Shown here: one piece after another, positions 1 through 7,032 of the stretch
How the letters are laid out: every line of letters begins with the position of its first letter
Position numbering within the stretch: the stretch's first letter is position 1
Assembly (NCBI GenBank): GCA_000431075.1
Contig: HF986915.1
Coordinates: 23,844-59,313 of the forward strand
From: Firmicutes bacterium CAG:555
Lineage (GTDB): Bacteria; Bacillota; Clostridia; Oscillospirales; Oscillospiraceae
Reading direction: 5' to 3'
DNA: 35,470 bases
Notes under the pieces: generated by a model
The model's input: only the letters and a program-made list of their open reading frames with translations
What the model was told of the DNA's origin: nothing
The model's database searches: none
Position numbers and translations under genes: made by a program

Positions 1-650
1 GTGCCGAGGGCACGACCGCCGAGGTCTGCCCCGACTGTAAGGGCACCGGCACGGTCATGTCCACAAAGCGCACCCCGTTCGGCATGGTCCAGTCCAGCGA
101 GCAGTGCCCCAAGTGCAAGGGCAGAGGCAAGATAATCCACTCCCCGTGCAAGACCTGCCGTGGCATGGGCAGCGTGCGCCGTCAGCATAAGGTCAGCGTC
201 AGCATACCTGCAGGTATCGACGACGGCCAGACCATCTCTCTCAAAGGTCAGGGCAATGCCGGCTTAAACGGCGGACCTGCCGGTGATCTTCTTATCACCG
301 TTCTGGTGCAGCCGCACGCACGCTTCGAGCGTGACGGCGCATCGATATTGCTTGATCAGGAAATCTCGTTTGCGCAGGCTGCTCTCGGTGCCGAGGTGGA
401 GGTGCCGACACTTGACGGCAAGGTCAAGCTCAACATCCCCGAGGGTACACAGTCCGGCACGACCTTCCGTCTCAAGGGCAAGGGCGTTCCCTTCCTGCGC
501 AACGGCGGCCGCGGCGACCAGTTCGTCACCGTCAATGTCTCAGTCCCCAGAGGTATGACTTCAACTCAGAAGGACGCTCTGCGCCAGTACGCCGAGACCA
601 TGGGCGAGACCGTCGAGCAGAAGAACATCTTCGGCAAGCGCAAAAAGTAA
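1..650 (+). CDS. dnaJ: Chaperone DnaJ, C-terminal part (5' end outside window)
   Basis: Open from the window edge in the frame that starts at base 3. It shows three CxxCxGxG zinc-finger repeats (CPDCKGTG, CPKCKGRG, CKTCRGMG), followed by the two beta-sandwich substrate-binding domains, including the PAGIDDGQTISLKGQGNAG and FRLKGKGVP signatures. The J domain, the G/F region and probably the first zinc repeat lie upstream of the window. DnaJ is the Hsp40 co-chaperone that delivers unfolded substrates to DnaK and stimulates its ATPase; a GrpE-DnaK-DnaJ operon upstream would be usual but is not visible. A strong intrinsic terminator follows directly, so this is the last gene of its operon. The zinc repeats make the identification secure. 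Confidence 0.97.
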   Translation, partial: AEGTTAEVCPDCKGTGTVMSTKRTPFGMVQSSEQCPKCKGRGKIIHSPCKTCRGMGSVRRQHKVSVSIPAGIDDGQTISLKGQGNAGLNGGPAGDLLITVLVQPHARFERDGASILLDQEISFAQAALGAEVEVPTLDGKVKLNIPEGTQSGTTFRLKGKGVPFLRNGGRGDQFVTVNVSVPRGMTSTQKDALRQYAETMGETVEQKNIFGKRKK

Positions 651-657
651 AGCTGCA

Positions 658-690
658 AATCTCCGTGGCTGATGCCGCGGAGATTTTTTT
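658..690 (+). terminator. Intrinsic terminator of dnaJ
   Basis: An 11-bp stem (658-668 with 675-685, one G-U pair) with a 6-nt loop runs into seven T's (684-690), directly after the dnaJ stop. Confidence 0.9.
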
Positions 691-711
691 GTCTTAAAGC
701 AAAAACGCTTA

Positions 712-740
712 TTTACAAACGGCTGATTTTGGCTTAAAAT
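712..740 (+). promoter_or_regulatory. Promoter for marR-type gene
   Basis: TTTACA (712-717), 17-base spacer, TAAAAT (735-740). It lies 33 bases upstream of the start of the MarR gene and after the dnaJ terminator. The match is by eye to the housekeeping sigma consensus. Confidence 0.6.
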
Positions 741-773
741 AGTCTAAAACTGCTCACAAGGGGGAGAAGGAGT

Positions 774-1217
774 ATGTTGGAGGAGAATTTCCTCGAGGTT
801 TATGACAAGTTTAAGTTAGAGTTTTTCCGCAGGATATTTGAGCTTGTTCGGGAGCGTGAGGGCTCGCTGAGCGCCATGGAGGCGTTCTCCATCGAGGTCA
901 TCCATGCCCTGCATGAGCCGACGATAGGCCAGTTTGCGGAGTTTCTGAACATTTCGCAGTCCAATGCGACCTACAAGGTCAATAACCTTATCAAAAAGGG
1001 CTATCTGAAGAAGCAGAATTCCGAGACTGACAGGCGTGAGTACCATCTGCTGCTGTCGGAGAAATATTTTGAGTATACAGACATCATGCGAAGCTATGTG
1101 AAAACTGTCCTTGACCGTATAAGCGAGGAGTTTTCCGCCGAGGAAACGGCGATGTTTTCACTCATGCTGCGCAAAATTTCCGACGACATGATGCCCGAGG
1201 TAAAAATGACAACATGA
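774..1217 (+). CDS. MarR family transcriptional regulator
   Basis: A 147-residue protein of typical MarR length. The centre reads as a winged helix: TIGQFAEFLNISQSNATYKVNNLIKKGYL is followed by the wing with the DRREYHLLLS signature (the family's DxRxxxLxLT). Flanking helices at both ends would form the dimer interface. Start chosen at the ATG of 774, preceded by AGAAGGAG. MarR proteins are dimeric regulators, usually repressors released by small ligands, that bind short inverted repeats. An inverted repeat lies just inside the promoter of the next operon (1295-1312), so control of the aconitase-X pair is a reasonable inference; the ligand is unknown. The gene has its own promoter and terminator. 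Confidence 0.9.
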   Translation: MLEENFLEVYDKFKLEFFRRIFELVREREGSLSAMEAFSIEVIHALHEPTIGQFAEFLNISQSNATYKVNNLIKKGYLKKQNSETDRREYHLLLSEKYFEYTDIMRSYVKTVLDRISEEFSAEETAMFSLMLRKISDDMMPEVKMTT

Positions 1218-1221
1218 TTTT

Positions 1222-1251
1222 AAAACGCACCGATCTCTCGGTGCGTTTTTT
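1222..1251 (+). terminator. Intrinsic terminator of the MarR gene
   Basis: A perfect 12-bp stem (1222-1233 with 1238-1249), loop TCTC, then a T run. It separates the regulator from the aconitase-X operon. Confidence 0.92.
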
Positions 1252-1261
1252 CATATATAGA

Positions 1262-1290
1262 TTGACTTTATCGCCCACTTGCTATAAAAT
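1262..1290 (+). promoter_or_regulatory. Promoter of the aconitase-X operon
   Basis: TTGACT (1262-1267), 17-base spacer, TAAAAT (1285-1290). TATAAA at 1283 is an alternative -10 with a shorter spacer. It sits between the MarR terminator and the aconitase-X start. Confidence 0.65.
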
Positions 1291-1294
1291 AGAA

Positions 1295-1312
1295 TTGTTA
1301 ATTCGGTAACAA
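1295..1312. promoter_or_regulatory. Inverted repeat, candidate MarR operator
   Basis: TTGTTA-ATTCGG-TAACAA: perfect 6-base half-sites with a 6-base centre, starting 5 bases after the -10 box. This position would block transcription start. Size and placement fit a MarR-type operator, but binding by the neighbouring regulator is inferred. Confidence 0.45.
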
Positions 1313-1341
1313 AATAATTGATATAAGGATGTGAATTGCCC

Positions 1342-2625
1342 ATGTTACTTACCCCCGAACAGCAGGCTATGCTAAACGGCGAAAAGGGTGAAACGATGGC
1401 AAAGGTCGTCAAGACCCTCGTCATGTACGGCGAGACCTTCGGCGCAAAGCGGATGGTGCCCATTACCTCAAAGTACGGCCACACCGTCATCAGCTTCGGC
1501 CTCAAGGTCATGAAGCCGGTGTATGATCTGTATCAGGAGATCATCGATGCCGGTCTCACCGCCGACCAGAAATTCACCGCCGACCCCAAGCCGCTGGATA
1601 AGCATGTGCCCAGCAGCCTCATTGAGGATCTTGTGTTCAAGAAATTCATGTACACCGTGCAGGACGATTACGAAAAGCAGCTCGTGCAGCTTGGCATCAC
1701 CAGTGACGATGACTACACCTGCACCTGCTATCTCGATCAGGTCGGCAACAAGCCCAACAAGGGCGATATCCTCTCGTGGGCGGAGTCGTCGGCGGTCGTG
1801 TACGCAAACTCCGTGCTCGGCGCCCGCTGCAACCGCAACTCCGGCATGATAGAGCTCATGGGCTCGATAGCGGGCTTTGTCCCCGAGTTCGGCCTGCTCC
1901 TTGACGAGGAGCGCAAGGCAACTTGGGTGGTCGAGGTCAAGTGCGAGCACAAGCCCGAGGCGCAGCTGCTTGGCTCCGCCATAGGCATGAAGGTCATGGA
2001 GGAAGTGCCGTATGTCAAGGGACTTGACAAATGGCTCGGCACGGAGCTTGACGACGAGGCCTGCGCATACCTCAAGGACTTCGGCGCCGCAACTGCCTCC
2101 AACGGCGCAGTCGGACTGTACCACATCGAAAATCTCACGCCCGAGGCCGTCGAGCAGGGCGAGAGCATCATTGCCGAGAACGCACAGGTCTATGTCATCG
2201 ATGATGCAGAGCTTGAGCGTGTCAAGGCCAGCTACCCCGTCATCTGGAAAAACCCCGATGCAGACCCGCAGCTTTGCTTTGTCGGCTGCCCGCATCTTAC
2301 CCTGCGCCAGCTTATCGACTGGACGCAGAATGTCGGCAAACAGCTCACGGCAAACGGCCTTAAAAAGGTCACTGTTCCCACGGTGTTCACTGCCTCCACG
2401 CCGGTCATCAAGGAGTTTGAAAAGACTCCGTATGCAAAGCAGCTCAAGCGTCAGGGCATCATTTTGAGCTATATCTGCCCGCTTATGTACATGAATAACC
2501 CCCTGTGCAAGAAAAAGGCGGTCATAACCTGCTCGAATAAGCTGCGCACCTACACCAGTGCAAGATATTACACCGAGGCCGAGATCCTCAAAACCATCAC
2601 GACGCCGAAGGAGGGCAGGAAATGA
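1342..2625 (+). CDS. Aconitase X large (catalytic) subunit, DUF521
   Basis: A protein of 427 residues opening with LTPEQQAMLNGEKGE, the typical AcnX start. It continues with WAESSAVVYANSVLGARCNRN, the GCPH segment and a C-terminal stretch with CPL, all landmarks of the DUF521/AcnX dehydratase family, whose cysteines bind an iron-sulfur cluster. Archaeal members are phosphomevalonate dehydratases; bacterial two-subunit members have been assigned to cis-3-hydroxy-L-proline dehydration. Since ispE in this window points to the MEP pathway, a mevalonate role is unlikely. The substrate cannot be read from sequence. AAGGA at 1325-1329 stands 12 bases before this ATG and 6 bases before a TTG at 1336, so the TTG start remains possible. 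The small subunit overlaps the 3' end by 4 bases. Confidence 0.9.
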   Translation: MLLTPEQQAMLNGEKGETMAKVVKTLVMYGETFGAKRMVPITSKYGHTVISFGLKVMKPVYDLYQEIIDAGLTADQKFTADPKPLDKHVPSSLIEDLVFKKFMYTVQDDYEKQLVQLGITSDDDYTCTCYLDQVGNKPNKGDILSWAESSAVVYANSVLGARCNRNSGMIELMGSIAGFVPEFGLLLDEERKATWVVEVKCEHKPEAQLLGSAIGMKVMEEVPYVKGLDKWLGTELDDEACAYLKDFGAATASNGAVGLYHIENLTPEAVEQGESIIAENAQVYVIDDAELERVKASYPVIWKNPDADPQLCFVGCPHLTLRQLIDWTQNVGKQLTANGLKKVTVPTVFTASTPVIKEFEKTPYAKQLKRQGIILSYICPLMYMNNPLCKKKAVITCSNKLRTYTSARYYTEAEILKTITTPKEGRK

Positions 2626-3062
2626 AAACTTTCAAAGGCCGTGTCGTAGTTCCCGGCACCTGCACCGCCGAGGCTCTGGTCTCCCACGGCGGCTTCAACA
2701 CCCTTGCAAGCTACCAGATGGGCATGATGTTCGGCGATAAGAAGATGAAATGCGGCGATCAGAATAATCCCGATATTTATAAAAAGCCCATGATCGGCAA
2801 GGCACTTTGCCTGCCGATGACCATCGGCTCAACCACGGGCGGCATGGTGCTGTTCACCGTGTGCTCGTCGGGCAAGCAGCCTGCGTGCATGCTGTTTTCA
2901 AAGCCCATCGACTCGCTTGCCGCCTCCGGCGCAATTTTGGGCGATGTATGGACGGACGCAAAAATGCCCGTCGTCGATAACCTCGGCGATGAGTTCCTCG
3001 ACTATGTAAAAACCGGCATGACCGTCACCGTCAAGGACGACGGCGTTGTTGAAGTCGAATAA
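2622..3062 (+). CDS. Aconitase X small (swivel) subunit, DUF126
   Basis: A 146-residue protein matching the swivelling domain of aconitase X, which closes over the active site of the large subunit. The GSTTGG segment near residue 67 takes the place of the Ser/Gly-rich loop of DUF126, and SKPIDSLAASGAILGDVW is typical of the family. The ATG overlaps the stop of the large subunit (ATGA), so the two are translationally coupled and probably made in equal amounts. In some bacteria the two domains are fused; here they are separate genes, as in archaea. A strong hairpin follows the stop. No transporter or other catabolic gene is attached, so the pathway is open. Confidence 0.9.
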   Translation: MKTFKGRVVVPGTCTAEALVSHGGFNTLASYQMGMMFGDKKMKCGDQNNPDIYKKPMIGKALCLPMTIGSTTGGMVLFTVCSSGKQPACMLFSKPIDSLAASGAILGDVWTDAKMPVVDNLGDEFLDYVKTGMTVTVKDDGVVEVE

Positions 3063-3066
3063 TAAG

Positions 3067-3099
3067 AAAAAAGTTCGGGTCACTGACCCGAACTTTTTT
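3067..3099. terminator. Bidirectional terminator between aconitase X and spoIIR
   Basis: A 15-bp stem, GTTCGGGTC paired with GACCCGAAC and extended by A and T runs on the two sides, with loop ACT (3082-3084). The flanking A and T tracts allow termination on both strands. It serves the convergent ends at 3062 and 3098. Confidence 0.92.
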
Positions 3100-3694
3100 A
3101 TGCACCTATAAGCGCCATGAGCTCGCCCCAGAGCTCTAATATGCGGAATTTGTATTCGTAGCCGTCGTCCTCGGTGACGATACCCTTCATGTCGTCGTTC
3201 ATCGACTCGACCGCCTGCTCCTGCTCGGCGGCGGAGATGCACAGCGGCGGGAACACAACGCACCACCAGTTGTGACCCTGCCCCTCGCCGAGTATGACAC
3301 GTAGCGACTGATACCTGCCCGCCGGCAGCGAAAATTTCTCGTAGTTGCGGGTGGGGTAGTATTCCTCGCTGAGCGTGACAAGCACGCTCCTGCCCTCGGC
3401 GGCGGTCTCGGCGGCTTGCTTTATCCCGTCAAGCTCGGCGGAAATTATCTTCTGCGCATCCTGCGCCGACTTAACGCCGTCAAGCTTCGGCGAAATGTAT
3501 GCGAGGACCTCGTCACGCACACGGAGCTTGAGCGCCTGCTCGTACTCATCGTCCGACACGGCGATGACATGCAGCCGCACAAGCTCGGAGCTGAGCGCCG
3601 CCTGCTTTGCCTGCGCCCAAGTGCCGATGCAAAGCGAAAAGCACAGCGCTAAAAGGAGCGACATTTCCCAAATTCTCATCCTGCTTTTTGTCAT
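3098..3694 (-). CDS. spoIIR: Stage II sporulation protein R
   Basis: A 198-residue protein with an N-terminal hydrophobic export segment (residues about 7-24) and the family signatures LVRLHVIAVSDDEYEQ, KLRVRDEVLAYI and GHNWWCVVFPPLC. SpoIIR is made in the forespore under sigma F, is secreted into the intermembrane space and activates SpoIIGA, which processes pro-sigma E in the mother cell. Start placed at the ATG of 3694 (MTKSRMR), preceded by AAAGGCGG. An upstream in-frame start at 3790 would add 32 residues before the export signal and cross an inverted repeat, so it was rejected. It follows ispE on the same strand with a 180-base gap, so it probably has its own promoter. Confidence 0.93.
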   Translation of the reverse strand: MTKSRMRIWEMSLLLALCFSLCIGTWAQAKQAALSSELVRLHVIAVSDDEYEQALKLRVRDEVLAYISPKLDGVKSAQDAQKIISAELDGIKQAAETAAEGRSVLVTLSEEYYPTRNYEKFSLPAGRYQSLRVILGEGQGHNWWCVVFPPLCISAAEQEQAVESMNDDMKGIVTEDDGYEYKFRILELWGELMALIGA

Positions 3695-3698
3695 AACG

Positions 3699-3741
3699 AA
3701 AACCGCCTTTACTATGTACTGGTCATAGTATCGGCGGTTTT
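3699..3741 (-). promoter_or_regulatory. Inverted repeat covering the spoIIR ribosome site
   Basis: AAAACCGCC (3699-3707) pairs with GGCGGTTTT (3733-3741), and ACTATG (3711-3716) pairs with CATAGT (3724-3729), separated by a 3x3 internal loop. In the spoIIR transcript the AAAGGCGG ribosome site lies in this stem, 4 bases before the ATG. It could hide the ribosome site, stop read-through from ispE (a short T run follows), or act as a DNA operator. Confidence 0.6.
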
Positions 3742-3874
3742 GCGCATTTTTAAACATCGAGGGTGTAAGTTGACGGAAGCCGAACCCCATCGTCTGTCAG
3801 TGTGCCCTTTCGGTTATTTTCGTCTTTTTTGTTTTGCCGGGTTACGACACGCCTTCACCAAAGAAAGCTGCCCG

Positions 3875-4765
3875 TCAAAACCGATAGTGTTCGGCTCCCG
3901 TCAACTTGGGCATATTTTTTGCAAGGAAGCAGTGCTCGTAATCGTGCCGAAGCCTGTCGCAGGCAGCTTTGGCGGTGTTCGGGTCGTCAAAAATGCCGAA
4001 CACTGCAGAGCCTGTGCCTGTCATGATAGAGCCGAGTGCGCCGCTGTCGAGCATGGCGCTTTTTATCCCGGCAATGGCGGCACGCCGGCGGTCGGGTACA
4101 TCCTCAAAGACATTGTACATCCGGCGCACGATGCCGCCGAGATCGCCCGCTTCAAGCGCTGCGCATATACCGGCAGTGTCGGGGTGGCAGCGCAGCTTGA
4201 CGGAATCGAGCTTGCGGAAAAGCTCCGGCGTGGATATCGAAAAATCCGGTTTGCAGATAACGATGCTGCAATCGGGCAGCGGCGGCAGGGGAGACATCAC
4301 CTCGCCTCTGCCGGAGGCAAGCTGTGTGCCGCCTGCTATGCAAAATGCAACATCCGAGCCTATCTCGGCGGCAAGCTCGTGAAGCTCGGCGGAGGAAAGC
4401 TTTGCGCCCGTGAGCTTGTTCAGCCCACGCAGGACGGCGGCGGCGTCGGTCGAGCCGCCTGCCATGCCCGCACCGACGGGGATGTTCTTTTTAAGCACGA
4501 TATGTGCGCCGGTGTTATCTATTCCGGCACGCTCAAAAAAACGGTTTGCCGCACGAACGGCGAGGTTGCGCTCATCGCCCGGGACAAAGTGCAGGTTGCA
4601 CTCGGCGCAGCTTCTTGCGCCCTCCGTGAGCGTTATCGTCACCTCATCGCACAGCGTGACCGACTGCATGACCATGAGCATCTCATGGTAGCCGTCGGGG
4701 CGGCGGCCTGTCACATCAAGCGAGATATTTATTTTTGCGTAGGCTTTTTCGGTAATATTTTTCAT
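3875..4765 (-). CDS. ispE: 4-diphosphocytidyl-2-C-methyl-D-erythritol kinase
   Basis: A 296-residue GHMP kinase that phosphorylates the 2-hydroxyl of CDP-methylerythritol, the fourth step of the MEP pathway to isoprenoid precursors. N-terminal KAYAKINISLDV and PDGYHE are IspE signatures. The ATP-binding GHMP motif 2, PVGAGMAGGSTDAAA, lies at residues 96-110, and a C-terminal MTGTGSAVFGIFD holds motif 3. Length is normal. The ATG overlaps the stop of the upstream phosphoglycerate mutase by 4 bases, so the two are coupled. Its presence shows that isoprenoids are made by the MEP route here. Confidence 0.96.
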   Translation of the reverse strand: MKNITEKAYAKINISLDVTGRRPDGYHEMLMVMQSVTLCDEVTITLTEGARSCAECNLHFVPGDERNLAVRAANRFFERAGIDNTGAHIVLKKNIPVGAGMAGGSTDAAAVLRGLNKLTGAKLSSAELHELAAEIGSDVAFCIAGGTQLASGRGEVMSPLPPLPDCSIVICKPDFSISTPELFRKLDSVKLRCHPDTAGICAALEAGDLGGIVRRMYNVFEDVPDRRRAAIAGIKSAMLDSGALGSIMTGTGSAVFGIFDDPNTAKAACDRLRHDYEHCFLAKNMPKLTGAEHYRF

Positions 4766-5991
4766 CTTTCAAACAGCATACTCATGAGGCTCACGCCCGA
4801 ATTTACCTGCGGGCCGAGCTCTCCGCTTTTTTCGGTGTACGGCAGTCCGCAGCCGGAGTTTTCACGGCTGTCGTACAGCATGTACGGCACATAGCCGCCC
4901 GCATGGCCGCGGGTGGAGGTCAGTGTCTTGTGGTCGGACAAAAACAGCATTCTGAAATCCCGGCCACGCTCGTTAAGCGCCTTGACCATCGGACGTATGA
5001 GCCTTGTGTCGAGCCACTCGATGCCCTGAATTTTGCCCTTGAGGTCGCCGTTGTGCGTGCACTCGTCGGGAGCCTCGACATGCACGGCGGCAAAGTCGTT
5101 ATCCTCCAAAATGTCGAGCGTCGCCTGCATCTTGTTCTCGTAATTGGTGTCGATCTCGCCGGTGGCACCCTCGGGGCACACGATGCCCAGCCCGACGAGT
5201 GCCGCAATGCCGTGGCACAGCGGAACGGCGGAGACGACGGCGCCTGTGTGGTGGTTTTTCGAAACGAAGTCCGGCAGCTTCACCGCCGTGCCCTCGGCCC
5301 AGAACCAAATGCCGTTTGCAGGCATTTTACCGTCGGCGACAAGCTTTGCGTTTATGGGGCTGCGCTCTAAAAGCTCATTCGCCTTGACCATGAGCTCACG
5401 CAGAGTATCGGCATTTTTGCAGCCGGTGGGCAGCAGAGGACCTATCTTCTCACCCAAATGGTCGTGCGGCGGGATGAGCCTGATGCCCTTTATATCCGCC
5501 TGCGACTGTACGGCAATGTGGCGGAACGAGTGACCGAGATTCACGGTCATGCCCGCCTTAGCAGCGGCAGCGGCAAATTCGGGATCGGAAAACAGCTCGG
5601 TGATTATCTCGTCGGACACCGCACCGTCAATTGAACCCGCCGAGTGCGACAAAATGCGCTTTTCCTCAAACGGCAGGTCGCCGGACTCTAAGGTCACCAT
5701 GTTGCAGCGGTAGGCGACATCGCCGGGGTTTAGTTTTATGCCCGTTGCCGCAGCTTCGAGTGGAGCTCTGCCGGTGTAGTAAAGGTTCGGGTCACAGCCG
5801 AAAATGGACATGATGGCCGTGTCGCTGCCGGCCGGGAGGTTATCCGGCACATTGAGGACATTGCCGACCTCGCCTTTTGCAGCCAGCTCATCTATAAACG
5901 GCTTTTTCGCATATTCCAGCGGCGTGAGGCCGCCGAGCTCCGGCACCGGCTCGTCAGCCATGCCGTCACCGATAACGAGAATGTACTTCAT
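4762..5991 (-). CDS. Cofactor-independent phosphoglycerate mutase, archaeal (ApgM) type
   Basis: A 409-residue metalloenzyme of the alkaline-phosphatase superfamily that interconverts 3- and 2-phosphoglycerate. Visible motifs are GDGMADEP near the N-terminus (metal Asp), NLPAGSDTAIMSIFGCDP with the nucleophilic Ser, HVEAPDECTHNGD, LSDHKT and TRGHAGG, which carry the remaining metal ligands. This is the ApgM subfamily, distinct from the longer GpmI. Start set at the ATG of 5991 (MKYILVIGDGM); the upstream in-frame ATG at 6024 adds 11 residues not typical of the family. Some ApgM-like proteins act on phosphonate or homoserine substrates, but the pattern here fits the mutase. ispE follows with a 4-base overlap. 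Confidence 0.88.
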   Translation of the reverse strand: MKYILVIGDGMADEPVPELGGLTPLEYAKKPFIDELAAKGEVGNVLNVPDNLPAGSDTAIMSIFGCDPNLYYTGRAPLEAAATGIKLNPGDVAYRCNMVTLESGDLPFEEKRILSHSAGSIDGAVSDEIITELFSDPEFAAAAAKAGMTVNLGHSFRHIAVQSQADIKGIRLIPPHDHLGEKIGPLLPTGCKNADTLRELMVKANELLERSPINAKLVADGKMPANGIWFWAEGTAVKLPDFVSKNHHTGAVVSAVPLCHGIAALVGLGIVCPEGATGEIDTNYENKMQATLDILEDNDFAAVHVEAPDECTHNGDLKGKIQGIEWLDTRLIRPMVKALNERGRDFRMLFLSDHKTLTSTRGHAGGYVPYMLYDSRENSGCGLPYTEKSGELGPQVNSGVSLMSMLFER

Positions 5992-6022
5992 ATCATCACT
6001 ACCTTTGATTTTTAATGCACCC

Positions 6023-6028
6023 ATTATA
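6023..6028 (-). promoter_or_regulatory. -10 box for the phosphoglycerate mutase-ispE operon
   Basis: A perfect TATAAT on the minus strand, 32 bases upstream of the start. The -35 region (TTTTCA with a 17-base spacer) is poor, so the call rests on the -10 box and its position. Confidence 0.4.
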
Positions 6029-6059
6029 AAATAACTTACCCGTTTTGAAAAGCAAAAAC

Positions 6060-6088
6060 TTGCATTTTTAACGCAGGTATGAGAAAAT
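6060..6088 (+). promoter_or_regulatory. Candidate promoter for the ComEC-like MBL gene
   Basis: TTGCAT (6060-6065), 17-base spacer, GAAAAT (6083-6088), 32 bases before the ATG. The -10 box is imperfect. Confidence 0.35.
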
Positions 6089-6120
6089 CAATGCTGCATT
6101 CTATCACTTTGGAGGGAAAC

Positions 6121-7032
6121 ATGAGCAGGAAAAAGACAAGCGTCAGAAAAAGTGATGTTAAGGGCATTATGCGCTTTGCAAAGCGCTATCCCATCCTTGC
6201 GGTCATCATTGCCGTCATAGTCGTCGGAGTTTTCGTGTTCCAAAGTGTGCAGGATAACGCAAATAAGGTCACTGTCCCCATGGACGGCCTTTATGTGCAT
6301 TACATCGATGTCGGTCAGGGCGACAGCGAGCTTATCTGCTGCGGCGGGGAGTATATGCTCATCGACGCAGGCGAGCCGAGCGCATCGGACACGGTGGTCG
6401 ATTACCTGAACGACCACGGCATAGAGAAGCTGGAATATGTCGTGTGCTCGCACGGTCACGCCGACCATTGCGGCGGGCTTGACGCAGTGGTTGAAAACTT
6501 CGATGTCGGCACGGTGTTTACATCCCCCTACCCGGGAGATACCTCCTCGTATGAGATATTCTCCGACGCAGTAAGCGCAAAGGGTCTTGCCATGACCGTT
6601 CCCGAGCTCGGCGAGAGCTACAGTCTCGGCGAAGCAAGGCTTGAGTTTATAGGCCCGCTTGAGGAGTATGATAACCTGAACGACGACAGTCTTGTCATGC
6701 GCTTGGAGTACGGCGACACGAGCTTCCTCTTTACCGGCGACATGACATCCAAGGCCGAGCGGGATCTTTTGGAGGACGGCGCAAATGTAAAATGCGATGT
6801 TCTAAAGGTCGGCCACCACGGCTCGTCCGGCTCGAGCAGCTACCGCTTCCTGTACGAGGCAGAACCGAAGATAGCAGTCATCTCCTGCGAAGCCGGCAAC
6901 AGCTACGGCCACCCGCACGAGGAGGCGCTGTCCAGACTCAACGATTGCGGAGCGGAGGTCTGCCGCACCGATCTTGAGGGCAGCATCATCATATTCAGCA
7001 ACGGAATGGAGGTCACGAAGAAAGCGGCATGA
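6121..7032 (+). CDS. Membrane-anchored ComEC/Rec2-like metallo-beta-lactamase protein
   Basis: A 303-residue protein with one N-terminal membrane segment (about residues 24-41, LAVIIAVIVVGVFVF) and an extracellular metallo-beta-lactamase domain. The domain opens with YVHYIDVGQGDSELI and carries SHGHADHCGG (the HxHxDH metal motif), FTGDM and VGHHGSSGSSS. This is the arrangement of the C-terminal domain of ComEC, here as a free-standing anchored protein. In ComEC this domain is thought to degrade one DNA strand during uptake, so a phosphodiesterase acting outside the membrane is the most likely role; substrate unknown. Start at 6121 follows GGAGGG at 6111-6116; an in-frame ATG at 6079 lacks a ribosome site. 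The next gene overlaps by 4 bases. Confidence 0.88.
   Translation: MSRKKTSVRKSDVKGIMRFAKRYPILAVIIAVIVVGVFVFQSVQDNANKVTVPMDGLYVHYIDVGQGDSELICCGGEYMLIDAGEPSASDTVVDYLNDHGIEKLEYVVCSHGHADHCGGLDAVVENFDVGTVFTSPYPGDTSSYEIFSDAVSAKGLAMTVPELGESYSLGEARLEFIGPLEEYDNLNDDSLVMRLEYGDTSFLFTGDMTSKAERDLLEDGANVKCDVLKVGHHGSSGSSSYRFLYEAEPKIAVISCEAGNSYGHPHEEALSRLNDCGAEVCRTDLEGSIIIFSNGMEVTKKAA

Noticed and set aside
3740..4894. 384-codon + frame opposite ispE
   Set aside because: Antisense shadow of ispE and the end of the phosphoglycerate mutase; its composition is rich in Cys, His and Ala with no domain signature.
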